From: an uncultured Lachnospiraceae bacterium
GTDB lineage: Bacteria > Bacillota > Clostridia > Lachnospirales > Lachnospiraceae
DNA: 52,476 bases
NCBI GenBank assembly: GCA_910585765.1
Contig: CAJUES010000017.1
Location: forward strand, 7,560-60,035
Direction: 5' to 3'
Shown here: positions 1 to 8,751 of the stretch, piece by piece
Numbering within the stretch: position 1 is the stretch's first letter
Layout of the letters: each line of letters opens with the position of its first letter
Notes under the pieces: model-generated
The model's database searches: none
Seen by the model: the letters and a program-made list of their open reading frames with translations, nothing else
Told to the model about the DNA's origin: nothing
Made by a program: the position numbers and the translations under genes

Positions 1-148
1 TTTGAACCTACTCACCGAAGAACGCTGCCCCTGCGTTCTTCTAAAAATACATAAGTCTGTTCCCTTTACAGGCTTTTGAACCTACTCACCGAAGAACGCT
101 GCCCCTGCGTTCTTCTAAAAATACATAAGACTGTGCCCTATACAGGCT
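1..148. repeat. 74-bp tandem duplication with internal hairpin
   Basis: Positions 1-74 and 75-148 are two head-to-tail copies of one 74-bp unit, differing at about three bases near the end. Each copy has a perfect 9-bp stem (GAAGAACGC / GCGTTCTTC around TGCCCCT) followed by AAAAATACATAAG. Only the right copy is followed by the complementary CTTATGTATTTTT arm that completes a terminator. The array touches the window edge, so more copies may lie to the left. Confidence 0.85.
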
Positions 149-160
149 TATGTATTTTTT
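117..160 (-). terminator. Hairpin terminator at the end of the ABC ATPase gene
   Basis: The AAAAATACATAAG arm (about 117-129) pairs with CTTATGTATTTTT (about 147-159) across a 17-base loop. The stem includes the stop codon of the minus-strand ATPase gene and, read on that strand, ends in a T-rich tract. The AT-rich stem makes its strength uncertain. Confidence 0.55.
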
Positions 161-990
161 GTCATCATGGTGATCACTTCATCTATGCTTCCCCTCTCGA
201 TCACGACCGACGGGTAGTTATCCTGATAGAACTGCCTCTGGTTCGTCAGACAGCTGTAACCAAAGTTCTCCTCCTTCGTCTTTAACAGATGGGTCGGATC
301 AAGCTTCGCAAACTGTTCCTTTGTCACTTTCAGCAGTCCGTACTCGTTCAGGAGCACATCCGTATCCTCGTGAAGCACGATCTTTCCATCCTCGATCATG
401 TAAACATCATCACAGATCCCCTCAAGATCACTGGAGATATGCGAGCTTATGACGATACTGCGATCTCCATTCTCCGCGTACTCGCGCAAAAGTCCCAGCA
501 GCTCATCCCTCGCCACCACGTCAAGCCCCGCGGTCGGCTCATCGAGCACCAGCAGCTTTGCGCCGTGCGAGAGTGCAGCGAGAATCTGCAGTTTCCGCTT
601 CATGCCGGTGGAGAACTCCTTGATCTTCTTTTTCAATGGAAGCCCCATCCTGTCACAGTCCGCAGTGAATTTTTCTTTTGAAAAGTCCGCGTACATCGCA
701 TCCAGCATCGGGAGATACTCCTTGATCGTGAGGTAACTGCAGAATCCCGAGTCGGAGAGCACAACCCCGATCTGTTCCCTGTCTGCCTGTGTGAGCGCCG
801 ACACGTCCTTCCCCAACACCTCGATCGTTCCCCCATCGGTGCGGATCAGCCCCAGGATCGCTTTAAACGCCGTGCTCTTGCCGGCTCCGTTTCTCCCGAT
901 CAGCCCCGTGACCTGCCCTTTCGGTATCTCCATCGAGCACTCCAGCCGAAAATTCTCATATTGTTTGACCACATTGTTTAGTTTGATCAT
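148..990 (-). CDS. ABC transporter ATP-binding protein (YtrB/BcrA-like)
   Basis: A nucleotide-binding subunit of about 280 residues that would power an ABC transporter at the inner face of the membrane. It has a Walker A motif (GRNGAGKST), a signature written STGMKRK in place of LSGGQ, and a Walker B followed by glutamate (LLVLDEPTAGLD) with a later switch histidine (SSHISSD). The degenerate signature and the upstream GntR gene are typical of the YtrA/YtrB type found in Firmicutes. The start at 990 is chosen because AGAGGAAG lies 8 bases upstream; an in-frame start nine codons earlier has no good site. No permease gene follows within the window; it may lie beyond the left edge past the hairpin array. 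The substrate is unknown. Confidence 0.85.
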   Translation of the reverse strand: MIKLNNVVKQYENFRLECSMEIPKGQVTGLIGRNGAGKSTAFKAILGLIRTDGGTIEVLGKDVSALTQADREQIGVVLSDSGFCSYLTIKEYLPMLDAMYADFSKEKFTADCDRMGLPLKKKIKEFSTGMKRKLQILAALSHGAKLLVLDEPTAGLDVVARDELLGLLREYAENGDRSIVISSHISSDLEGICDDVYMIEDGKIVLHEDTDVLLNEYGLLKVTKEQFAKLDPTHLLKTKEENFGYSCLTNQRQFYQDNYPSVVIERGSIDEVITMMTKNT

Positions 991-1033
991 TCTAAGCACT
1001 TCCTCTCTCATCATCATTATTTCCTAAAAACTT

Positions 1034-1408
1034 TCACACATCCTCCAGCACGATCTCAAACAGCTCCTGTATCTCGCCATCCTCCATGCCGCAGCTGCGC
1101 GCCTTTCGGATCGTCTGCTCAAATTCTGCCTCCACTTCCTTCTTCTTCTCCTCAAGCATCTGTGCCTGGTTTGCGCACGCCACAAAACTGCCCTTTCCGT
1201 GCACTGTGACGACAAAGCCCTCCTCCTCAAGCTGGTCGTATGCCTTCTTGACCGTCAGCGCGCTGACCTTGATCTCCTTTGCGAGCGTCCTCACAGACGG
1301 GAGCATCGTCTCCTCGATCAGCTCACCATGCATTATTTTGTCCTTGATCTGACACACGATCTGCTCGTAGACAGGCTGCATCGAAGTGTGGTTAATTATC
1401 AGATTCAT
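1034..1408 (-). CDS. GntR-family (YtrA subfamily) transcriptional regulator
   Basis: A short regulator of about 124 residues: an N-terminal winged helix (QPVYEQIVCQIKDKI, then SVRTLAKEIKVSALTVKKAY) and a short helical tail in place of a large effector domain, which is the YtrA plan. YtrA-type proteins usually repress their own operon together with the adjacent ABC genes. The ATPase gene follows after 43 bases on the same strand, so the two are almost certainly co-transcribed. The start at 1408 (MNLIINHTS) matches the usual family N-terminus; the longer frame to 1453 would add 15 untypical residues. A promoter overlapped by an inverted repeat lies upstream at about 1600-1648. Confidence 0.87.
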   Translation of the reverse strand: MNLIINHTSMQPVYEQIVCQIKDKIMHGELIEETMLPSVRTLAKEIKVSALTVKKAYDQLEEEGFVVTVHGKGSFVACANQAQMLEEKKKEVEAEFEQTIRKARSCGMEDGEIQELFEIVLEDV

Positions 1409-1454
1409 CTTTTCCACATCCTTTATCCGCCGAGTCCCCGCTTCCAGGTTCAAT

Positions 1455-1500
1455 GCAGTGTATCTCTGTAGCAGTGTATCTCTGCCATAGCTTATCTCTG
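1455..1500. repeat. Short 16-bp-period repeat upstream of the GntR gene
   Basis: GCAGTGTATCTCTG occurs at 1455-1468 and 1471-1484, with a decayed third copy (AGCTTATCTCTG) ending at 1500. It lies in the likely 5' untranslated region of the gntR operon. The rest of the gene-free stretch 1409-1761 holds the promoter/operator at 1600-1648 and AT-rich sequence leading to the plus-strand membrane protein. Confidence 0.6.
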
Positions 1501-1599
1501 CTGCAGCTTCTTAAAGTGCCGCATTCACATTTTCCCTGCCACGGAACCCCGCGTTATTTGTTCATGAACTGTCAGAAACGTTTCATTCCTTTCTGATAC

Positions 1600-1648
1600 A
1601 AACAGTATATAACAGTATCTATCTGTTGTCAACTGTTTTATACTGTTT
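1600..1648 (-). promoter_or_regulatory. Consensus promoter inside an inverted repeat (likely GntR operator)
   Basis: On the minus strand a perfect TTGACA -35 (1627-1632) is separated by exactly 17 bases from a TATACT -10 (1604-1609). The promoter lies inside the inverted repeat AAACAGTATA (1600-1609) / TATACTGTTT (1639-1648), and an extra half-site (ACAGTAT) overlaps the spacer. A strong promoter blocked by a symmetrical site fits autorepression by the YtrA-type regulator it drives. Binding by that protein is inferred. Confidence 0.7.
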
Positions 1649-1761
1649 ATTATTGAATAAAAGAGTGTCAAATTTAATAAAAATATAGAAATATGATAGA
1701 AATATGCGTGTGATTGTGATATTCTATTAGCGAACCAATCGGTGTCTGCGGGGAAAATGAA

Positions 1762-2214
1762 ATGTTTCAAAAATATACGTTATGTTTTGATATTTGGGGA
1801 TTCCTGCTATTTCTAATTATTATGATACCAAATTTTATTTGGTTTGCTGTTCCTGCGCCGAACGATATATTAAGAACAAGCTCGATCACAGAAACGCTTG
1901 ACACAGCAGCTTCTGTATGTCAAATATTCATGGTTGCTGCTTTATGCATTTTTAGAAACAGCGACAGAGACAGAAAAAAGCGCGTGACCCCTTTTATTAT
2001 CATCGCGGCAGGCTGTTGTCTGTTATATTTTTTAAGTTGGATCGTCTACTATAAAGGCATAGTAAATGTGATTGTTGTATTAGGGTTGACGAATCCGCCC
2101 TGTTTCGCATTTTTATTCTTTGCGATCGACAGAAAGAATGGGATAGCGTTAACTCCAATTTTAATCTTTACAATTTGTCATTTGATATACGGCGTAATAA
2201 ATTTTGTTGTTTGA
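1762..2214 (+). CDS. Small hypothetical membrane protein
   Basis: A 150-residue protein that I do not recognise. It has about four hydrophobic segments (near residues 9-30, 50-65, 75-96 and 98-118, with a further C-terminal one), joined by short charged loops such as NSDRDRKKR. GGGGAA lies a few bases before the ATG. The region is visibly richer in A+T than the next gene. It sits alone between the divergent gntR operon and a MATE gene on the same strand, with no link suggesting a shared role. A function cannot be given. Confidence 0.6.
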   Translation: MFQKYTLCFDIWGFLLFLIIMIPNFIWFAVPAPNDILRTSSITETLDTAASVCQIFMVAALCIFRNSDRDRKKRVTPFIIIAAGCCLLYFLSWIVYYKGIVNVIVVLGLTNPPCFAFLFFAIDRKNGIALTPILIFTICHLIYGVINFVV

Positions 2215-2320
2215 CAACTTCCGATGACACAACATAATAAGCCATCCAAAAAAGAAGGACACCTGTAAATCATCTACAAATATCTATTAACTTAACTAAG
2301 GAAAGGAAGCGATACAGCCA

Positions 2321-3685
2321 ATGGCACAAGAACAGAAAAAACAGGATATGGGAAGCGGCAGCATCCCGAAATTGATGCTCAGTCTTGCGGTCCCGGCAGT
2401 CGTGGCGCAGCTGATCAACATGCTGTACAACATTGTGGACCGGATCTACATCGGCCATATACCGGACGCAGGCGCGTCGGCGTTGACGGGTGTGGGGCTC
2501 TTTCTGCCGATCTTGATGATGATCAACGCTTTCGCTATGCTGGCAGGCTCAGGCGGTGCGCCCAGGGCGGCGATCGCCATGGGAAAACAGGATCGGGAAG
2601 AGGCGCAGAAGATCCTTGGGAACTGTTTTTCCGTACTGATGTTCTTGTCTGTGCTCCTGACACTTTTGTTTTATCTGTTCGCGCCCCAGCTCCTGCGGCT
2701 TTTTGGCGCGAGCGACGTCACCCTTCCCTACGCACTCTCCTACGCGCGGATCTACATCCTGGGAACGGTTTTTGTGATGATCGTGATGGGGATGAACCCT
2801 TTTATCACCACACAGGGATTTGCCAGGATCAGCATGGCGACCACGGTGGTAGGCGCTGTCTGCAATATCATCCTCGACCCGATCCTGATCTTCGTGCTTG
2901 GCATGGGCGTGCAGGGCGCGGCGGTCGCCACGGTATTGAGCCAGGCTGTCAGCGCCGTGTGGGTGCTTCGGTTCCTGCGGGGATCCAAAACCATGCTCCG
3001 TCTCACTCTGCCGGATATGAAGGTCGAACCCCAGGTGATCCTCCCCTGTCTAGGCTTAGGTGTCTCCACCTTTGTGATGCTCAGCACGGAAAGCATTCTG
3101 AACATCAGTTTCAACAGCAGTCTCTCCCGTTACGGGGGCGATGTGGCGGTGGGCGCCATGACGATCATATCCTCCTGCAGCCAGCTGATCACGCTGCCGC
3201 TGCAGGGCATCTGTCAGGGCGGACAGCCGATCATGAGCTACAATTTCGGCGCTGGGAAAAAAGAGCGGGTAAAGCAGGCGTTTGGCTGCCAGTTCGCCGC
3301 GTGTGTCATCTACGCAGGCGTTCTGTGGCTGCTCCTGATGATCGCCCCTCAAGTTTTTGCAAACATATTCAGCAGCGATGAAACGCTGGTGTCCTATACC
3401 GTGTGGGCAATGCGGATCTATATGGCGGGGATCTTTTCCACCGGCGTACAGATTGGCTGTCAGCAGACCTTCATGGCTCTGGGGCAGGCAAAGATCAGCC
3501 TGCTCATGGCATGCCTGCGGAAGCTGGTCCTCCTGATCCCGCTGATCTTCATCCTGCCAGCCTTTTTCACGGACAAGGTGTTTGGCGTGTTCGTGGCGGA
3601 ACCGGTCAGTGACATCATTGCCGCGACCGTGACGGCAACCATGCTCTTCACTCGCCTGAACAAGATCCTGGACTGGAAGCAGTAA
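2321..3685 (+). CDS. MATE family efflux transporter
   Basis: A 454-residue integral membrane protein with about twelve hydrophobic segments in two similar halves, the usual size for the multidrug and toxin extrusion family. Typical features are the N-terminal PKLMLSLAVPAVVAQLINML, the MGMNPFITTQG segment, and the second-half QGGQPIMSYNFGAG motif followed by a basic loop. These proteins export cationic drugs or metabolites using Na+ or H+ gradients. The start follows AAGGAAAGG at good spacing. It appears to be a single-gene unit ended by a strong hairpin at 3708-3739; the substrate is not predictable. Confidence 0.93.
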   Translation: MAQEQKKQDMGSGSIPKLMLSLAVPAVVAQLINMLYNIVDRIYIGHIPDAGASALTGVGLFLPILMMINAFAMLAGSGGAPRAAIAMGKQDREEAQKILGNCFSVLMFLSVLLTLLFYLFAPQLLRLFGASDVTLPYALSYARIYILGTVFVMIVMGMNPFITTQGFARISMATTVVGAVCNIILDPILIFVLGMGVQGAAVATVLSQAVSAVWVLRFLRGSKTMLRLTLPDMKVEPQVILPCLGLGVSTFVMLSTESILNISFNSSLSRYGGDVAVGAMTIISSCSQLITLPLQGICQGGQPIMSYNFGAGKKERVKQAFGCQFAACVIYAGVLWLLLMIAPQVFANIFSSDETLVSYTVWAMRIYMAGIFSTGVQIGCQQTFMALGQAKISLLMACLRKLVLLIPLIFILPAFFTDKVFGVFVAEPVSDIIAATVTATMLFTRLNKILDWKQ

Positions 3686-3707
3686 TGTCAGAATATTTAC
3701 AATGAAA

Positions 3708-3740
3708 GATCCCCCAGAGCAGCAATGCCCTGGGGGATCC
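3708..3740. terminator. Hairpin between convergent genes
   Basis: GATCCCCCAG (3708-3717) pairs with CTGGGGGATC (3730-3739), a 10-bp GC-rich stem between the convergent MATE and aminotransferase genes. Neither flank has a long T-run, but the position and stem strength suggest a bidirectional terminator. Confidence 0.65.
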
Positions 3741-3755
3741 TATATTGTCCGGCTG

Positions 3756-5039
3756 TTATTCTGCCAGAAATTTTTCAACTGATGCCAGCTTCACGCAGAG
3801 CACAAACACTGCACACGCCTGCTTGAGCTCCTCCGGTGTCGGCAGCGTCGGCGCGATGCGGATGCTCGTGTCCGCGGGATCTTTCATGTACGGGTAGGTG
3901 GAGCCTGCCGGTGTCATCACCACGCCAGCCTCCTTGCAGAGTGCCACAACGCGCTTTGCACAGCCCTCGAGCGTGTCAAACGCGATAAAGTAACCGCCGA
4001 GCGGTCTGATCCAGCTTCCGATCTCCAGCCCGCCAAGCTCCTTCTCGAGACAGTCCAGAACCGCCTCAAACTTCGGCTTCAACAGCGCCGCATGCTTCTC
4101 CATATGCGCGTGCACGCCCGCCGCGTTCTTGAAATACATCACATGGCGCATCTGGTTGATCTTGTCAAACCCGATCGTCTGCAGGCTCACCGTCTTTTTC
4201 ACCTCGGCAAGATTTGCCGGCGAAGTGATCAGCGCTGCCACGCCCGCGCCCGGGAACGTAACCTTTGATGTCGAGCACACCTGGTAATACATATCGGGAT
4301 TTCCCGCCTTCTCACACTCCGTCACGATGTTGAGCATCTCCGCCTTGTTGTCCACATAGACGTGATGGAACGCGTACGCGTTGTCCCAGTAGATCCTGAA
4401 GTCAGGCGCCGCCGGCTTTAAGTTCGCAAATCTCCTGACAACCTCGTCAGAATACACGACACCCGCGGGATTGGTGTATTTCGGAACATTCCAGATGCCC
4501 TTGACAGCCGCGTCATTGTTGACGTACTTTTCAACCAGATCCATATCCGGTCCGTTCTCATCCATCGGAATGTTGATCATCTCGACGCCAAAACTCTCGG
4601 TGATGGCAAAATGTCTGTCATATCCCGGGACAGGACACAGGAACTTTACCTTCTCCTGCTTACACCACGGCGTATTGCCGCCGATCCCGTGCACCATCGC
4701 CCTTGAGATCAGATCATACATGATACTCAAACTCGAATTGCCAAATACCATCACATGGTCGACAGGGCACTCCATGAGCTCCGCAAACAGCTCCTTCGCC
4801 TCCTTGATCCCGTCAAATGCACCGTAATTTCTGAGATCCACCTTGTCATCGCCCTTGAACACAGACTTGCTGTTGAGCACGTCGAGCATGTCGACGGACA
4901 GATCCAGCTGGTCTGCCGCCGGCTTTCCGCGCGACATGTCGAGTTTGATGTCCGATTCCTTTAACTTCTCATATGCTGCCTGAAGCTCCGTCTGAAGTGC
5001 ACGCAATTCTTCCTTGTTCAAATCCTTGTATGCTTTCAT
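3756..5039 (-). CDS. Aspartate aminotransferase, subgroup Ic type
   Basis: A PLP-dependent fold-type I aminotransferase of about 427 residues, expected to move the amino group between aspartate and 2-oxoglutarate. The order KLDMSRGKPAADQLDL, CPVPGYDRHF, GPDMDLVEKY, APDFRIYWDNAYAFHHV and STSKVTFPGAGVAA matches the subgroup typified by the actinobacterial enzyme. The last motif carries the Schiff-base lysine, WDNAY the aspartate that binds the pyridine nitrogen, and RIAPTLP the carboxylate-binding arginine. The start at 5039 follows GGAGG by about 10 bases; an ATG at 5063 lies ahead of that site. It has its own promoter (5146-5175) and appears to be monocistronic. Confidence 0.88.
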   Translation of the reverse strand: MKAYKDLNKEELRALQTELQAAYEKLKESDIKLDMSRGKPAADQLDLSVDMLDVLNSKSVFKGDDKVDLRNYGAFDGIKEAKELFAELMECPVDHVMVFGNSSLSIMYDLISRAMVHGIGGNTPWCKQEKVKFLCPVPGYDRHFAITESFGVEMINIPMDENGPDMDLVEKYVNNDAAVKGIWNVPKYTNPAGVVYSDEVVRRFANLKPAAPDFRIYWDNAYAFHHVYVDNKAEMLNIVTECEKAGNPDMYYQVCSTSKVTFPGAGVAALITSPANLAEVKKTVSLQTIGFDKINQMRHVMYFKNAAGVHAHMEKHAALLKPKFEAVLDCLEKELGGLEIGSWIRPLGGYFIAFDTLEGCAKRVVALCKEAGVVMTPAGSTYPYMKDPADTSIRIAPTLPTPEELKQACAVFVLCVKLASVEKFLAE

Positions 5040-5120
5040 TTTTCCATAACCTCCATCATTCATACGCCATTGTCATATTACGTACAAAAATACTTTTGTG
5101 TACCCTTTTTCCTCAAAAAA

Positions 5121-5175
5121 ACTGTTTCCAAACAGTTCCTTTCCTACTATATAACATAAATTCCCATTCTGTCAA
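5121..5175 (-). promoter_or_regulatory. Promoter with a downstream inverted repeat, aminotransferase gene
   Basis: On the minus strand a TTGACA -35 (5170-5175) and a TATAGT -10 (5146-5151) are 18 bases apart. About 10 bases past the -10 lies the inverted repeat ACTGTTT (5121-5127) / AAACAGT (5130-5136), where a repressor could block transcription. No adjacent regulator gene is an obvious partner. Confidence 0.55.
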
Positions 5176-5227
5176 TAACTTGTATACGTGTATATCAGTA
5201 TTTTTGTGATCAGTTATGTTTCCGTTA

Positions 5228-5968
5228 TTATTTGGCGCTGAGGGCACACCCTATAGCAGACAGATATCCTGCATACGGTCCCACTGTGCATTGGGTTTCA
5301 AAAATCCTGCCTGCCATTTCCTGAAATCCCCTGATCTGCGTCAGTCCCCCGGACAGCAGTATGCCGTTTTCAATGTTCACTTTGCTCAACAAACTCCTGG
5401 ACTGCAGCAATATATGCCAGACCACCGCACCGGCAATATCTTTTGCGGGCACGTTGTCTGCAATAAGCCCTACGATCTCGGTCTGTGCAAACACAGCGCA
5501 CGCCGATGACAGCGTTATCTCTGATCTGATGTCTTCCAGATCCAGATCATCAAAGTTCATTTCCAGCAATCGCAATGTATTGATCAGAAACATTCCGCTG
5601 CCTGCGGCGCACCTGTCATTGATATAAAAACGTTTCAGATCTCCGTTTTCGTGACAGATTATTTTTGTGTCCTGCCCTCCGATGTCCAGTACGACATTCA
5701 CATCAGGACAGACAAGATGACTCCCCTTTGCCAATGCGGCCAACTCGTTGATCGACTTTTGGGCAAAGGGCACATTGGCTTTGCCATAGCCGCAGGAAAC
5801 GCTGGCAAGATCCCCTTTTTCCCTTTTGAGTTCAGTGAGCCTCCTTTCAAAGTACTCTTTCTGCCTTATGGGTGTCTTTTCGGCGAAGCAGTCTTCCATT
5901 TTGTTCCCGCAGGACAACACACAGTATTTTGTGTATGTTGAACCTACATCTATTCCCAGCCGGAGCAT
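5228..5968 (-). CDS. 2-hydroxyacyl-CoA dehydratase activase (HgdC/BadF-BadG family)
   Basis: A 246-residue ASKHA-fold ATPase. It shows phosphate loops GIDVGSTYTK and DIGGQDTK and the two cysteines that hold the bridging [4Fe-4S] cluster of the dimer, in NDRCAAGSG and SACAVFAQTE. Family members hydrolyse ATP to push one low-potential electron into a partner dehydratase or reductase, which is then active over many turnovers. It overlaps the end of the upstream dehydratase-like gene by 19 bases, with GGAGA just before the ATG, so coupled expression with that subunit is likely. It is the last gene of the minus-strand cluster. The family is clear; the partner's substrate is not. Confidence 0.9.
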   Translation of the reverse strand: MLRLGIDVGSTYTKYCVLSCGNKMEDCFAEKTPIRQKEYFERRLTELKREKGDLASVSCGYGKANVPFAQKSINELAALAKGSHLVCPDVNVVLDIGGQDTKIICHENGDLKRFYINDRCAAGSGMFLINTLRLLEMNFDDLDLEDIRSEITLSSACAVFAQTEIVGLIADNVPAKDIAGAVVWHILLQSRSLLSKVNIENGILLSGGLTQIRGFQEMAGRIFETQCTVGPYAGYLSAIGCALSAK

Positions 5969-7104
5969 ATCGTCTCCTTGATCAGATCGATCCTTGTCAT
6001 GGCAGCCTTCTCATCCAGGATCGTTCTGTCGATCATATCCATGTCAATCTCTACCTGTGGTATGTATATATTTTTCGCGGAGACGAAGTCGCATTTGCAG
6101 CTCTTATTGCGGAGCGTGACAGCGGCTTTTGCTCCCGAATCACATATGAGCTCACCCAGGCGCTCGTTCCTGGTTTTCTGCGACAAATTCAAAAAGGTGT
6201 AATTGTACGCGTTAAATAGACATTCAAACAAGTTTTGACCAGCGTAGTCGATATTCCACCATGTGATATAATTCGAACCTGCTATTCTGCATCCCTCAAG
6301 TATGGTAGACAGATACCTGTCAGAATGATACCAGAGTGGATAGCCCAGCCAGAACAAAGGAATCAGCGTCCTATCCGCCATGGGTTTGCTGCTGTACTCC
6401 TCCTCAAGCATCGTGTACATTTCCGCTGTTTCAGGTCTGCATCTTGCCGTGATGAGAAAACTAATGTCATCGAACAGTCCCGTCGGCACGATTTCCTTTT
6501 CTTTTATGTGGCTGATGACAGACTTCCATGCGTTTACGCTGTTTCTGCTGTTTGCGACCAGTTCTGCAAGCCTGTCCATACTGAGTTTGTTTCCGGTGAG
6601 CTTTTCAAGCTCCATGATCAGATCTCTGTGCTGGGCAGTTACATAGTTATATGCGGCATCCCGATCTGCGCCGTCCCCGGGATAGTCGATCACGATCAGC
6701 GGTACCTTGTATCTGTGCGCCAATATATTCCACCAGTTTGGAAGGGTATTGCACTGGTTGTTTGTCGCGATCAAAAGATCGGGCTTGGGCGGTACGCCCC
6801 TTGGTCCCTCTTCCAATTCAAGACATCCCTGCATACAACATGAGTAGGAGCAGCAGTCCCTCGACAAGTCTGATTCCTCGCTCTTGCTTAGCAGCGGCTG
6901 CTCCATACCGCTTGCCGCGATAACAGCCGCATAACTCTCCGGATAATAGCAGGCGATTCCTAGTGTCTCCAATATTTCCACCGGGGCAAACGCGGTTATC
7001 CATGCGACCTTACACTCCTGCTGTTTGCCTTTGGCATATTTGGAAAAATACTGATAGTACTCTTTCATCAGCTTCGTCTGAATCCTTATGATTGTCTGAG
7101 CCAT
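5950..7104 (-). CDS. 2-hydroxyacyl-CoA dehydratase family subunit (HgdB-like)
   Basis: A 384-residue member of the D-component family that removes the 2-hydroxyl group by a ketyl-radical route, or reduces small molecules in related double-cubane proteins. It begins the family way (VAWITAFAPVEILETLGI) and has a cysteine-rich patch (CCSYSCCMQGC, about residues 84-94), NNQCN, and a late NKSCKCDF like the cluster-binding segment of known subunits. AGGAGG lies 8 bases upstream of the start. It follows a second, shorter dehydratase-like gene by 12 bases and overlaps the activase gene. The number of cysteines supports Fe-S binding. The substrate is unknown, and sequence alone cannot separate a true dehydratase from a double-cubane reductase. 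Confidence 0.83.
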   Translation of the reverse strand: MAQTIIRIQTKLMKEYYQYFSKYAKGKQQECKVAWITAFAPVEILETLGIACYYPESYAAVIAASGMEQPLLSKSEESDLSRDCCSYSCCMQGCLELEEGPRGVPPKPDLLIATNNQCNTLPNWWNILAHRYKVPLIVIDYPGDGADRDAAYNYVTAQHRDLIMELEKLTGNKLSMDRLAELVANSRNSVNAWKSVISHIKEKEIVPTGLFDDISFLITARCRPETAEMYTMLEEEYSSKPMADRTLIPLFWLGYPLWYHSDRYLSTILEGCRIAGSNYITWWNIDYAGQNLFECLFNAYNYTFLNLSQKTRNERLGELICDSGAKAAVTLRNKSCKCDFVSAKNIYIPQVEIDMDMIDRTILDEKAAMTRIDLIKETICSGWE

Positions 7105-7116
7105 GGCAGTGTCCTC

Positions 7117-8058
7117 CTAAATGATATCCGCAAAGGCTTCTATCTGCAGATTTGTCTTTTGTACGTCTTCTGAATGAAGCAGGCTTATTTTCAGAACGGG
7201 AATATTTTGCGTTTCCAGACGATCTTTATAAATAGAATAGAGATACTCGTATGGTTCGCAATACTTCTGGATAACCATAATAACACCTTTTATTTCTTTC
7301 CTTTTGATCTCCTCAATATCCGCTTCCAGGATCCTGTTAAAATGATCCTGTGTGGGGGATAGTCTTCGTCCCATAATATTTTCTGATATATTACAATACA
7401 TATCTCCTGTGACCTTTGTTTCCGGCAAACTGCATAATCTTCCGGATTCCGGAAGGTTATCTCCCACGATCTTCAGACCTCTGTCCTCAATGATCCCGGC
7501 GATCTCTATGCCTGACAGAAATGAACCTGTCACAAAAACCCTCTTGCCAGTCCCATGCCCCCGACGAAGGCTGTCCCCCATATCCTGCTCACAGAGTGGT
7601 CTCTTAAGGTTCCTATGGATATTTTCTATGTACTCAAGATAATCAAGCGTGTCCAGATTGTCATACAGATCGCAGATTTTTCTGTTCCGCCTGTTTAACA
7701 GTGCGATCCTGTCTCCAATGTTGTTTATTGCTGTATGATAATGTTTTTCGATCTGCGTCTGATACCTTTTGATCTCCTCGGCAAAAAACAGAACAGCATC
7801 CGGCCCCGTTCCCGCCGGAACATTGATCTGATGCAGAAATTTTCCGCACGTATCCAGATAGCTGCCTATGATACGGCTGCTGTCGCAGGATTTGGGATAT
7901 ACGGCGCCGTCGATATTTTTATCGCCCATAACCTGTGAGATAAAATCCGACGCATACCCGCAATACGACGCAATATTGCGCTCCCCCGAATACTGTGTAA
8001 ACCTCACCGTATCACATATGTGCTCCGGTATAAATCCTGACATTGACAGTATGTTCAT
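7117..8058 (-). CDS. Second, divergent 2-hydroxyacyl-CoA dehydratase-like subunit
   Basis: A 313-residue protein resembling the smaller dehydratase subunit: GFIPEHICDTV at the start, ASYCGYASDF, YPKSCDSS, and a C-terminal domain with GKRVFVTGSFLSG and QKYCEPYEYLY. These spaced cysteines are where the family coordinates Fe-S clusters. It is shorter than usual subunits and its N-terminus is compressed, so similarity is weaker than for its partner. Its ATG overlaps the stop of the lipoate ligase gene (ATGA), with GGAGG upstream, so it belongs to the same operon as the lipoyl genes. With the next gene it probably forms a heterodimer reduced by the activase. Confidence 0.7.
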   Translation of the reverse strand: MNILSMSGFIPEHICDTVRFTQYSGERNIASYCGYASDFISQVMGDKNIDGAVYPKSCDSSRIIGSYLDTCGKFLHQINVPAGTGPDAVLFFAEEIKRYQTQIEKHYHTAINNIGDRIALLNRRNRKICDLYDNLDTLDYLEYIENIHRNLKRPLCEQDMGDSLRRGHGTGKRVFVTGSFLSGIEIAGIIEDRGLKIVGDNLPESGRLCSLPETKVTGDMYCNISENIMGRRLSPTQDHFNRILEADIEEIKRKEIKGVIMVIQKYCEPYEYLYSIYKDRLETQNIPVLKISLLHSEDVQKTNLQIEAFADII

Positions 8059-8747
8059 TCAATACCTCCATAGATCCATTTAGCATTTTCAAAAAAATTT
8101 TTCCAGTTTTTAACTTCGTTTTCTGCCGGCGGGGATTCCAGCATTTTCATATGGTACAATCTAATGAGATCGTTCACAACGGTTTCTATCGTGAGCCGTG
8201 GTATATGTTCCGAGAGATTTGTTACCCTCGCACCCACACTCTTTATATGGTTTCTCTCCAGTTTTCCGCTCCCGGGTGTCAAAAACCTTTCCATGGCGGA
8301 TATGTCCGACTGAATGAGGAGCGTTCCATGACTGCAGGTTATCTCTCCGGTTGTGTATTTGGCATTGCCGCTTATCTTTTTTGCACCGATGGTTATATCG
8401 TTACGCCCGTTGTACCGCGCGTCCAGACCGTACTGCCTCAGCAGACCGCAGATCAGATCATAATATCTGCATTCGTTCTCAAGCGCTGTGCGGCATATGA
8501 TGGAATAATTCAAATTCCCAAGATCGTGATATACCGCGCCGCCCCCGGACTTTCTCCGCGCCAGCGTACCGCCCTGGCGCAAAAACGCTTCCGCCCTGCA
8601 CTCGATGCTTATATCCTGATTCCTTCCGACTACGATGGTATTGTCATTCTGCCACAATAAAAAAATCGCGGCATCATCAGATACACATGGAAACAATGCC
8701 TGTTCGAGTGCAAGATTTCTGTAGGGGTTTGAAGAACTGCTGATCAT
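8055..8747 (-). CDS. lplA: Lipoate-protein ligase, short form
   Basis: A lipoyl-transfer enzyme of about 230 residues that would attach lipoate to the GcvH-like carrier encoded two genes upstream. It has the lipoyl-binding RRKSGGGAVYHDLGN motif and the catalytic lysine context GAKKISGNA. It lacks the C-terminal accessory domain of E. coli LplA, as in several Firmicutes ligases; adenylation could still occur within the catalytic domain, or it may act as a transferase. The start at 8747 lies 5 bases after the dihydrolipoyl dehydrogenase stop; a longer frame would overlap that gene by about 60 bases. It is a dedicated ligase for this operon by position. Confidence 0.87.
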   Translation of the reverse strand: MISSSSNPYRNLALEQALFPCVSDDAAIFLLWQNDNTIVVGRNQDISIECRAEAFLRQGGTLARRKSGGGAVYHDLGNLNYSIICRTALENECRYYDLICGLLRQYGLDARYNGRNDITIGAKKISGNAKYTTGEITCSHGTLLIQSDISAMERFLTPGSGKLERNHIKSVGARVTNLSEHIPRLTIETVVNDLIRLYHMKMLESPPAENEVKNWKNFFENAKWIYGGIE

Positions 8748-8751
8748 ATAC

